Origin: Paramacrobiotus richtersi
Taxonomy: Eukaryota > Tardigrada > Eutardigrada > Parachela > Macrobiotidae
Assembly (NCBI GenBank): GCA_034698045.1
Contig: JAQGAU010001214.1
Location: 1-20,586, forward strand
DNA: 20,586 nucleotides
Direction: 5' to 3'
Shown: positions 1-9,800 of the stretch, piece by piece
Layout of the letters: the number at the start of each line of letters is the position of its first letter
How positions within the stretch are numbered: position 1 is the first letter of the stretch
The notes under the pieces: generated by a model
Seen by the model: only the letters and a program-made list of their open reading frames with translations
What the model was told of the DNA's origin: nothing
Database searches by the model: none
Made by a program: the position numbers and the translations under genes

Positions 1-1627
1 AGCCAGTTATGGCTCGATTTAGGCCACCTCACGAAGTCGAGTTGCAAAACCGAGGTTGACTAGCCGAGAGCGAATTTCATTGGTTGCCAGAAATTGTGTA
101 AATAGCTAGACACAATTTCTGCCCAGAGCAAACGCCGAATTCCGACCTGTAGTAAAGTTTTCAATTTTAAGTGGACAAGACAAGTTACATTAGCTAGAAT
201 ACGCATTCAGTATCCTGAACATTCTGTTCAGTTTCAGTTGGAAACTTGCAGTTGACATTTGCCTTCTTAAACAGTATCCGGTCAGAGAGAACTATAACCA
301 GAGGCCAGCTGGTTAAAGTTCTGTAGGGTATGGCCGCAGCCATATCCCCGGTTGAACAATGCGCGTAAAACATGGCGAACATTTAATTCAGTTCAGTTTA
401 TTTTATTCAAAAGTGGACAAACCCGTGGCACTCGTGGTCACGTTTGGTCACATTGAAATAACACGCATCGCGGCCATCACCCAAAAAGATAAACTGCTTC
501 CCGGCAGCAGGAATAAATTTATTTCAAGTCGCGGGTGGTTGGAATTTGTCTTGTAACTTGTCCGTTGTAAGTTGTAACTACAAAAGCCTACTCCCCGGTT
601 TTCCTAAAGGTTTCAGAACACGGCATTATTACATTTAACTTTTTGTGGGACTAAAATGAAGAAGTTCTAACAAGAATCTACGGAGTTGATACAAATATCG
701 TCCTTGTAGTCCTTCCGTGTTAGCCTTTCCGTAAAATTCAGTTTCCGATGACGAAACACGGACGGAACTGTTAATCAGAATTCAGAAATATCAATCTTAT
801 AAGAGCAGCCCCATAGATATTTTAAGCTGTCTATTGATATTGCAAAGAACGGTCAAAATGCCATTGTTTAACGAGCTTTAAAACTGCGCCAGCAAAGGTA
901 TTAACTGGAAAGTGTCAGAACTGGAAAGTTCAAAAGAATAGTTTTACAAACCATGTTTTACACGGAGACTTTCGTCTGCGACGCGCTATTGTTTATGAAT
1001 CTTGGCATCCGATCAGCGGATCTGAACAACAGCAAAGAAAGATAATTATTGTTGATTTAAGGAAAACAGCTTGGCTTACAGTGTTAGTGGTATCAGCTAC
1101 GCGAGGCTGCGCACGAAGGGGCAAAACAAGCATTCGAGCCAAAGTTTTGCTCACCCCATTTGGTTCATATTTTGCCTATTCAAGCCGCTACTACACTCTT
1201 CGTGATGAAATTCTTGCGCCCCTTCGCTCTTACTTGCCTCTGAAACTACTTACCAGCAGGGGCTACGTCTCGTATTCCAAGTGTGACGCCAGGTGCATCA
1301 ATGATAGAACCGTATCCGCTTTTTAACCAGCAAGATGGTCCCTGACCTTTTTGTGTCCAAGCCCATGCTCTGCAGTCGGGGAAGTACGTACAAATAAGAC
1401 AACATTCGGACTCCTGCCGTGGAGAATGGGAACCAAGATCCTGTCCGGCAACATCTTTGTTTGATTGTTTGCGGCATACGGCAGCTGCAGTTTTAAAAGG
1501 GACAATCTTTGTCTAGTATGGGTAGCTGGGTTCTGCAGTTACCAGTTAATTCTGCACACTAACGAGCGGCAGATTTGTTCTCAAAGCAAAGCGCACTGTG
1601 TAGCTGATCTCCGCTGCGGCACATTAG
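1..1627. other. Gene-poor region, left edge
   Basis: No convincing gene. Short open frames on both strands show no family motif and no consistent splice structure. The only clear structure is the hairpin at 88-121. It may be intergenic DNA or the 3' flank of the lectin-like gene. Confidence 0.5.
88..121. repeat. Perfect 12-bp inverted repeat with 10-nt loop
   Basis: Bases 88-99 (CAGAAATTGTGT) are the exact reverse complement of 110-121 (ACACAATTTCTG), separated by ten bases. A transcript of either strand could form a stem-loop. No poly-T run follows, and no gene is adjacent. Function unknown. Confidence 0.8.
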
Positions 1628-1959
1628 TCAAACTTTTCCAATAAAAAGGTTTACTTTTCTTGCCAATTCTAACTGATGCGCAGTACCTGGGACAGACCAT
1701 AGATGCAAATCCACCTCCTTTTCATCAGCTGGAACAGGTCCTGGTGGTGAAGCAAATAAACTCATCATCCCATCATCCCAGACTTTTAGATAAGCACTGC
1801 AATGACCACGCGTTGTTCCAGAAGTCCACAGGATTTTATTTGTTGGCGTGCTATACAGTATCAGATTGCCATCGTGCCGCAAAAATAAGCAGGACTGTCC
1901 ATCTGTTGAGCAAAACTGCTCTTCTGCGTACAGAAAACTGTTGGCTTTCATCACTCCCA
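1628..1959 (-). CDS. B-lectin (bulb-type mannose-binding lectin)-like exon or small gene, 5' end uncertain
   Basis: The reading frame ends at a stop at 1630-1628. It carries bulb-lectin hallmarks: a stretch RHDGNLILY that matches the family sugar-site motif QxDxNxVxY except for the first residue and Val to Ile, then ILWTSGT, and a later LHLW. The second copy of the motif (KVWDDGMMSLF) is degenerate. From the first internal ATG (1951) the product is 107 residues, about one lectin domain, with no signal peptide. Just upstream (minus, 1980-1960) is a pyrimidine-rich tract ending in tag. This looks like a splice acceptor, so the true start may be in an upstream exon that I could not find. A donor-like gtaaac near the 3' end means the exon could also continue by splicing. 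Seen: the motifs and acceptor. Known: the family binds mannose. Inferred: a secreted or cytosolic lectin. A longer open frame on the opposite strand (1660-2055) resembles nothing. Confidence 0.55.
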
Positions 1960-3248
1960 CTAAAGAAGAGGGACAAACATAATTACGATAGACAACAGTA
2001 TAAACTACTCCATAGTACCAAACGTGTTCCAGACTTGCAGTGTTTCTATTGGTGATGCTGCTAAAATTTTACTGTAGCCGTTAGCTCGTTATGTACATGT
2101 ATTCCGATAATGAATTCCGCTGAAATGCTAGTACTAAAGTCGCAGGTCTTTTGTCAATGTGTCTAACAATCTCAAGAGTTCCAAAATCGATTCGTATCTT
2201 TTCGGTTTCAAGCAACGAATTTTTCGCAGATCACTTCAAAGACTCCAGGTTAAGGCCACAGGTAGTGATGCAGGCAGCAGTTATGAAATCGCAGTTATGA
2301 ACCGGATGAAATCGCTCATATAATGCATCCGGCAAGGGCGTCAGAATGACTTTTAGGCTGGTGTTAATGGTACACGCGAAACCTCGGGCAGAAAAGTTTT
2401 TGGTGGGCAAAATTTACGCCAGACTAGATTTTTGCACACCGGACGAGTTTGCCGGTTCAAAGGCTAAAGTGTCCGCCGGATGGTTTTGCCGTCCGGACGG
2501 TTTTGCCGGTCGCACATGTGCGACTAACGTCTTTAGACCACAACCTAATCCACACCCAGTGAAATCGTGCGGCTGTACTAATATCACCACGTTATCAGGT
2601 TGCAGAAGTGCACTATGACCGGAGCATAGGTATTCGAGCGAGCTACGTAAAACCATTAAAAGAAGTTCGAGGTTTTTCCTGAACGAAAAAATGTCGCGAA
2701 CGAGGCTGAGTAACTTAAAAAAAAAACAGCTACAACGGCACGGTGCGATAAGTCCAACCAAAATTAGTTTCTGGAGGTTTTGTACCTGTAGAATTCAACA
2801 AGATAAATGATTCAGGTAGACTTAACTAACTGTGCGGGATTTTGCCACGGTATGTATCTTGCGCAAACAATAGAAAACTGCCGCCAATAACATGTGACCT
2901 AACCTCAAATTTAAAACTGGCATGAAACGCACACTAGTGGAAATTGCTATCGCACGATTCTGGATCGGTATGTTTTTGTTTTGCTAGCTCGGGGGTCATC
3001 CTAGAGAGTGCGGTGTGGGTCTGCAGTTGTGTGGGACAAGGAAATTGGTAAGAGGTTGTTTTTAAGGACAGGAGCAAGCAGATTTACTTGTTTTTTATTT
3101 CATCGTTTACGGACGTGTGGGTTTTGCGGCGTCATGTCAATTTGATTTTAGCTACGGTACTGTTCCTTAACGAGCGAACAGGGATAATATTTTATTTGAT
3201 TGGTGGAATTTCACTGTGTCGAAACTATTTTGGCTGTTGCGAAATGAA
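1960..3248. other. Non-coding region with GC-rich repeat cluster
   Basis: No supported gene. It contains short direct repeats: GCAGTTATGAA at 2277-2287 and 2291-2301, and ATGAAATCGC at 2283-2292 and 2306-2315. It also contains the GC-rich repeat cluster listed separately and an A10 run at 2717-2726. Open frames at 2346-2618 (+) and 2414-2761 (-) lie across the repeats and look like by-products of them. Confidence 0.45.
2439..2524. repeat. Three imperfect 16-17 bp repeats followed by a 16-bp palindrome
   Basis: Three near-copies of a unit of the form CCGGAyGrkTTTGCCGG occur at 2439-2455, 2476-2491 and 2493-2509. They run directly into the perfect palindrome GTCGCACATGTGCGAC at 2509-2524. The block is clearly richer in GC than its surroundings. 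It could be a transposon-terminal remnant, a small satellite seed or a protein-binding cluster. No target-site duplication was recognised. Confidence 0.65.
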
Positions 3249-3626
3249 TTAATTATCAGTGCAACGATTAGCTTTACCCGGAACGCTACTGGGGAGTCGT
3301 CGTTGGGGACATCTATAAGGAAAACGTTTGGAAACATCAGCCGTGGATTCCAGCTTTTCAACCCTGGTGATAATTGAGCTCCCGTTATCTGCCAAACCCC
3401 TCAAACCGGCCACCGTGTCATTCCACAAAAACCGAAACTCGTCCGCCATAAACCGAAGTCGATTAAATACAGAATTTCCATCGATGCCGCCACTGGAGGA
3501 CACCGTAGGTTCTGATGTGTTTCTTCCTGGCTGTGGATCAGGTACGTAGCCTGCCGATATGGCACTGCTCTTTTGCTTTGACAGGGAATGTCCGCCTACT
3601 GTAAGAGAATTCTTTGACAGTGACAA
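3249..3626 (-). CDS. Candidate Ser-rich exon, unrecognised protein
   Basis: This 125-codon minus-strand frame has a biased, protein-like composition. The first half is rich in Ser, Gly and Pro. A charged, probably helical segment follows (roughly residues 54-95, including FMADEFRFLWNDTVAGLRGL). It has no ATG at the front; the frame opens just after gcggattgttcag, which could be a splice acceptor. Possible donors (for example gtaaag near 3275) lie before an AATAAA on the same strand at about 3185-3195, which could be a polyadenylation signal. I do not recognise a family. It may equally be a chance frame; expression data would decide. Confidence 0.25.
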   Translation of the reverse strand: MSLSKNSLTVGGHSLSKQKSSAISAGYVPDPQPGRNTSEPTVSSSGGIDGNSVFNRLRFMADEFRFLWNDTVAGLRGLADNGSSIITRVEKLESTADVSKRFPYRCPQRRLPSSVPGKANRCTDN

Positions 3627-4370
3627 CTGAACAATCCGCTTGCGGTTCAGGCGGTTTAAATACTACCATTCGCGGATCTTACAAAACACACCGAACGTAC
3701 CAGTCATACGTCTCCCCACTCGTGCGCGTAAAACAATAATCAGATTCAGCAGAATCTTGTACATTACTTATTAGATAACATTACATGGCCATCCTGTATG
3801 GCAAGCGTAATTTAATTGGAAACTCCCATAACCAAGTCGCTTCCCTCCCAGTGTACGTACTATAACCCTTTGATTTTTCGCATATGCATAAACTTTTTCG
3901 AATAAAAAATAAGTGCACTTCTTTAACTTGCAGCTGTTGGTATCAACGATACCGCACAGACGCAGGTAACCCATTTTATGAAAGCAGAGTAGACTATGCT
4001 TTTTATCTACTGGTACTGAAAGAGTTTGTTCCAAAACCACGTTGTACCAAAACGCTCAGCGAAAGTTGGTTGCGCTCTGTTTCCACGGAGCGGTTTCTTC
4101 GTTAAAACGGATGGGAGTTTGATAACGCGTCGGCCCTCACAAAACCAAACTAAAACTGTGCTCTTCCGCGAAAGGAAGAATGCCTTTCTACTATTACAGC
4201 AGGCAGCAGTCACCAACCATAACCGTTCTCCATCGGCTTATGTGACTACGTCAGTACCATATAGCGGTAGCGACGTGTAGAGAACACACCAGTAGAGAAC
4301 GGCAATGCGCCAGGCTCCAGCATACGCTCACTCAGAGGCTATAATAGTAGGATTTTAATACCACAGACTC

Positions 4371-4393
4371 CCCCCTGGGGGTGGCCCCCTGGG
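4371..4393. repeat. Duplicated CCCCCTGGG motif
   Basis: CCCCCTGGG occurs at 4371-4379 and 4385-4393, separated by five bases. The first copy continues into a C5-T-G5 mirror-like palindrome. It is a local GC-rich element of unknown role. Confidence 0.6.
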
Positions 4394-4471
4394 ACGGTGG
4401 ATATGAAAGCGCCGGTAAAACTTGCTGACACCAGATTCTCGATAAAGCAATAACCCGGCTCGGTGAGAAGC

Positions 4472-4498
4472 GACTGTAGTGCGCGGCGCACTACAGTC
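4472..4498. repeat. 27-bp palindrome (13-bp arms, 1-nt centre)
   Basis: GACTGTAGTGCGC (4472-4484) is followed by a single G (4485) and its exact reverse complement GCGCACTACAGTC (4486-4498). The symmetry stops abruptly on both sides. It lies inside a weak minus-strand open frame (4339-4575). It could be a dimeric-regulator site or a mobile-element relic; none of these is shown. Confidence 0.85.
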
Positions 4499-5262
4499 AC
4501 ACTTTCCGCGAAAGACTCTGAAGTAGATTTTTGTTGCCGTCCCAGTGACGCCGAATAACTATGTGATTTTGGCACAGAACTTTTTACAGATGCCTGGGAC
4601 TGAATTTAAGCATTCAGCTTACACATCATGCTGCATAGTCGATCTGCGATGGTTATTTCTGGTCTTTGAAAACCGAACAAAATCGTGGTAATCGGTTAAC
4701 GAGATATGGGACACGCAAAGCAGGGAAAACAGAAGCGGGCCACCTGGTACAACACTTTTTAGCATAGAGCTTGGAATCAGGCAAACTGGTTTACATGAAC
4801 GAATTTTTTTATGTTTTGCAAACAGTACTGTACAGCGATTCTATCGTATACGTGACCGTCGAACAGGCAACGTTATTTTCTGCACCGTACCATCCGCTTG
4901 TCCATAGGGAGCACGTATTGAATTGCTCTCGTCTCCTGTGACCTTTTCAACCACCACGACAAGACATATCAGGAACGTTCGCGGGTCCATATCAAATCTT
5001 GGTCGAAAATTTCAACGTCAGGTGTATGTTTTCTTGTGGCAGTCGTTTTGGCAAGTCGATTCGAAGACGGTATCTTAAGTTGTAAAAGAAACTTTCCTTG
5101 TATAATGTATACTCCTGGGTCAGAAATACGCGAAGATATATGAAACCGCACACGCAACTCCGAACAGTAGAAACTTAGTAGTAAGAAAAAAAGGTTACAG
5201 CAGCTGTAAGACTCGGGCCTCCACTCTCCAGTTCCCGAGCGTGCACAGTACAGTACTAGTGC

Positions 5263-5320
5263 CCTGTCAGAAAAACAATACATAGCAACCAACCAACCAA
5301 CCTGTCAGAAAAGTTCCCGA
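5263..5320. repeat. Short direct repeats around a CAAC tandem
   Basis: CCTGTCAGAAAA occurs at 5263-5274 and 5301-5312, flanking four CAAC units (5286-5302). AGTTCCCGA occurs just upstream at 5230-5238 and again at 5312-5320. This looks like a local slippage-type duplication. Confidence 0.55.
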
Positions 5321-5351
5321 AGAGATGACCTCATTCATAGAATCCTTGAAT

Positions 5352-5379
5352 GTGTAATGTCACCTTAGTGACCTTACAC
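5352..5379. repeat. Imperfect hairpin, 12-bp arms, one mismatch
   Basis: GTGTAATGTCAC (5352-5363) and GTGACCTTACAC (5368-5379) pair with one mismatch around a 4-nt loop (CTTA). No gene is adjacent and the function is unknown. Confidence 0.6.
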
Positions 5380-6863
5380 TAATCCGCTTACAGTACATTG
5401 CATTTTCGCCAGTTGCGCGTTTTTTGAATTCATATTTGTGAGCAATCATCGAATTATTTTACATGATAGAAATACTGAACACAGACCAGTCTTTTTTCCG
5501 TGGGAAGCTTGTTTGAGGTTTGCGGACCAAACTTGTTTATCGGACCTCGAATGCGTGCATAAAGTATAGCACCAGACGGTCAGGATTGTGCGGACCCTGT
5601 TGCAGAACCGCTGTACCCTTTTCGCCACCACCACTGTTTCACACGTTGGACTTTGGTAACAAATCGTTAATGCTGTTCAATTTGAATGTAGCGCTTTCAG
5701 GGCGTTCGCCGCCTCCGGAGTTAACTTGTCGGAAACGGATGGAAATCGTCCTTGGTATTTATTGTACCCTGCGCTTCCTGAAAACCGTAATAGACATCGT
5801 ATGAAACTTGCTAGGCCCAGTGATAGTGTTTGCGTAGTACGGTGAAAACACGGTACTTCGTACTTGGTAATCCACCTCTGTCATGGTTTATGTGGTCATA
5901 GCAATCCTTAGCAATGTATCATTATGTGTGTGCTGGCATTGAAGTGGAGGAAGTAACCAAACACAACCTGCTGAAGCAGAACACGCGTAATTTCTCTGCA
6001 GTGATATCCTATCACTCCGGCGCCAACTACTATATGCGGCATTACAGTCACAGGCGTTCATGGATCGTATTTGGAATGCATTACGAGTCTTTGGAACGAA
6101 CTAGACCTCCCATTGGAGGCCTATCGCTCGTTGGGATCGTTTTGCAGCTCGTTGGATACTGTGCAATGGCGTAATCTTTCATGGGCCAAAAAACACCTGT
6201 TCTGGCAGTTTGGATGACCTTCGCTTTCTTTCTTCTTATTACATAGCCCCAATTAGTCTCTGTTTGTCTGTGTTTTCTTGTTCACGGCATTCATCATTCT
6301 GATTTGATCTGCTCTCTCTCTCCACCCGTTTTAGTGTGCTGTTTGTTTGCTTGCTTCAGTTAATTTTTTTACGGTTCGATTACGTATGTCCTACGCCTTG
6401 ATGGGACTTTGACCCGTGCCGACAGACAATAAACCCCTATTATATAGCGAATATGGGCACACATCACAAAATACCGCGAGCGAAAGATGCACAAATATAC
6501 TGGGAGCAGAAAGGACAGCCAGTGAACTTCAAGAAACTGCCGTACTGTTACGAGCTGTTTCCTTTTGAATGAAGTCTGTCTCACATCGTTTCCTAACGCT
6601 ACCTAGCGCAATAATGGTTGTTTCAGGCGAGAGGCGACAACTGCAATACTTTCTGTTCGTACTATTCCTACCATATCCTGGGGCTGGTACACACCGAGTA
6701 CGCTGACAATGTTGAATGGATTTATGTGCCAGTGATCGGGCCATTCTGCTATGTCTGAAAGATACACCAGAACCGAACGATAAAATAACACATTCAATAC
6801 CAAAATCTAATGAGATGCACCCATTTGCAATGTTTGTTAAAATTTTCCCACGCTTTTGCACCC

Positions 6864-9800
6864 CTACACACCGTGCACCGCTTCCTCTGCGGTTGCTTTA
6901 TGCTTATGGCGTTTTTTCGATTTCTTTTTCTTCTTTCTTTTGACACTCTCCCCGGAAACCACATCTATTATCGTATCGTAGATCTGATTCTCATCATCGA
7001 TGAGTATGGAAGTCTCCAGTTGCGAAAGGTCATGGGCTCGGGGAGGTTGCATAGCGGCGTTTCCCTCATATTCAATATCCGCTAGGCTTTGATGTATTCG
7101 ATCTACAAATAACTCAATTGTAAACGCATAGTTTACGAACCGCCACAGGACACTTGCCGGAAAGGATTTCGCTTTCTCTTATGAAGTGAAGGTTCTCAGA
7201 CAATGTTTCCGGATCAAAGTACTGTCCGTGATCATAGTATTCGTCATAATACTCATGAGACTGCTGGTATGCTGTGCGAACAAACAATATTAATTTTAAC
7301 CAATACGATAACGAGCACTTTTGGACATCTACGGCGCGTGCATGTATCCGTACCGTGACTGTCATAGTGCACAAGATCTTGTGAATTTTCTCCCTCGTCT
7401 TCTTCGTCATAATAATACCGATTCCTCTCTTTCGACCTCTTCAAATCGGAATACCTCCTTCGGTGATCAGTTTTTTCCTCCTCCTTAATCGGTTCCTGAA
7501 GCTCGGCTTTCGATGCATCCTCGGCTACAGGTTCGTCCGGACCGCCCGCTTCAACCAGTTCGTGATGCAAATGCGTGCGTGTCGCCTCGTCGTGCCGTTT
7601 ATGTTCCATATCGGTCAGCTCCTTCTTTTTGATTGCGCGTAAGCGCTTGAGAGCTTTCTCGGTCTCTGGTGAGTGTCGTCCGTTAGAATGCTCCAAATCT
7701 TTCATGGACAGGGCTTTCTTAGGCCCGGCCACATACCGCGCGTGTGTACCCGAAGTGACAACTGGAAAAATTAGGTCTTCCGAAGGCTTTTCATCCAGAT
7801 ATGATTTCCTCTCGAGGTCAAACTGGAAAGAGGGAAGAAGGAGTGGACCAGCATGATGCACAAAGGATTTTCTGTCATAAGCCTGTGAGCGGCGCTTCTC
7901 CTTTTCCTTCATGTCCACGACGTACTGGGTTCCACCGGCAGTTAAAGCTTGATAATCGAATGGCAATGCCGAGACAACTTTCACCAGTTCATTTCTCAAA
8001 ATACCCTTCTTTTCTTTCTCTTTAATCTCCTTTCTTGCCGCTAATTTCGCTACAGCTTCGAGGTTGTCAGGGTCGAGAAGGAAAATATCGTCTAATAGGC
8101 TTTGTCCTCGATAATAGTTCATGCCAACCAACCAGTAGGTCTTTTTTCCATAGCCGAATACTTTGCCGTTATTTGGAACAATACGATACTTGATGAAGAT
8201 TTGCGCTAGTTGTCGAAGGTTTTGATGAAAATCCTCGCTGATCAAGATGCGACAGGGTGCTGACGAGCGTACGATATCCCAGGCTTCTTTCTGAACTGGC
8301 CCAAGTGGAATGAACTGGTTAGTACTGTGCTTCAAGGTGCCAGCAGTCAGCTGAAACCAGAGATCGAACTTGAGTGGCCATAGCCATGCGCTGCTAATTG
8401 TCACTTACGGGTCCGCTATGGATTCCAATCTGCAGCTGGAAACCATCCATTAGATGTCCAGGCAGCTTAACTCGCCAAGCCCATGTTAGGAAATCGAATG
8501 CTAGATGTGCAATGGAATCGATAGGGTCTTCTTTGACACCATACGGTACGTTGCCCAGTGCAACGAATCCAGTTCCATTACGATATACACGGTAAACACG
8601 GCCACCTGAAAAATGGCTGATAAGCGTTGTATTTTCATCGTAGCGATTTTTAGACAGTCGAGAAACTATACCTTTGTCAATCAGATGCTGGAATCCTTCA
8701 TGTAGCAAATTGATACATTCAAAGGCCCTCCCAGTGGTCTTTGGATCAACGAGGTTCCCATAACCAACCAAATTGCAGTAGAACACAATTCCGAGTTTGT
8801 GTCGTGTCATGGACATGTACAGCTTTTGCTTATAGATGGACCGCCAGTAGGCTGGTGGCACAAGTATTTTAGAGTATTTGTGGAATTCCTGGTCGAAACG
8901 ATTCAATCGATCGCTGGCCGTATCACACCGACTTTTAACAGCTTCTGCGGTTTTCTCAGCCGCTATCATGATCTTGTCCGCCACATGTCTACGCAGGGAT
9001 CGCACGGATCGGAATAACTTCCTGAGAGTAGAGAAAGATGGTCGGCGAAATGCGTTCTCCTGCCAGCAGTGTTCCATGACGCGGAGAACACACCGGGGCG
9101 TTGCAGTGGTTTTCCAGTCTTCCCTGGGACGCATATCGGCAGACAGGATGCCGTTGAGGATTTGTGCGGGTGTTAGTTTGTATGGCAGCTCTTGGTACTT
9201 TTGGTAAGCGGGTTCCATGGCAAAAATCTCCGAGCAGACGATACCGAAACTATCAAGGAGAATCATCAGCACTCCGTCTACTACTTAACTCCACCAATGA
9301 ATTGTAAATGTCCACGCTGTCTCTACTACTTTATCTGCAGAACATGCGCAAAACCCTTTGACTGAATGTAATAAGAACTAGAGCGTCACCTGTAAATGTC
9401 AGCGCTTTTCTCAGGCGGTATTTCTCTTCCCGTTATTCCTTGTCTTAAGATCTCCGGTGCAGTCCAGTACAGCCACGGATACAGAGACGTCTGTTGGTAC
9501 AGGTTCAGTTTTTGTTTCAGCTGGGCCACGGTGGGATGAAAGGAGCCTTGGACTTGATGAAGCGTATCGTACTCACTATTAACGATGTATAACAGAAAAT
9601 AAACAAAGGCGGAAAACAAGGGAGCACCAAGTCTTACAAGTCAGAGATCCTAGCTGTCCAGTTGGCTTCGATGTACACGGCGCAGCTTCGCAAATTCCCA
9701 TGCACAATGCCGCATCCATGGAGGAATTCCATACCTTCAGCAATGTCTCCACTCAAAGAGAACTTGGTATTCATGCTGAAGATGTGCTTTTTGGATATCA

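Larger units (their letters stand above)
3627..6863. other. Gene-poor region downstream of the receptor gene
   Basis: No gene can be supported. Short frames occur on both strands: 4339-4575 (-), 5520-5804 (+), 5914-6174 (+) and 6529-6861 (-). None has family motifs, and several overlap each other in competing frames. Contents worth noting are the inverted repeats at 4472-4498 and 5352-5379, the CCCCCTGGG pair at 4371-4393, a short CAAC tandem at 5286-5302, and a pyrimidine-rich stretch at about 6225-6340. The part just below 6864 should hold the 3' UTR of the receptor gene, but no clear AATAAA was seen there. Confidence 0.45.

Noticed and set aside
1660-2055. 131-codon plus-strand open frame
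   Set aside because: It is antisense to the lectin-like exon, has no recognisable motif, and is explained by the opposite strand's coding bias.
2414-2761. 115-codon minus-strand open frame
   Set aside because: It spans the GC-rich repeat cluster and an A10 run, has no motif, and competes with a plus-strand frame over the same bases.
5914-6174. 86-codon plus-strand open frame
   Set aside because: No family resemblance, and another frame over the same bases is open for a similar length. Chance is the simplest explanation.
6529-6861. 110-codon minus-strand frame just past the receptor stop codon
   Set aside because: It overlaps a second, equally plausible frame (6603-6803) and lacks motifs. 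It is more likely 3' UTR or intergenic DNA.
8394-8404. Stop just after HSGPV that would truncate the cyclase domain
   Set aside because: A gtaagt donor at 8408 and a tttcag acceptor ending at 8351 give a 58-nt intron that joins HSGP to LTAG with no gap against family members.
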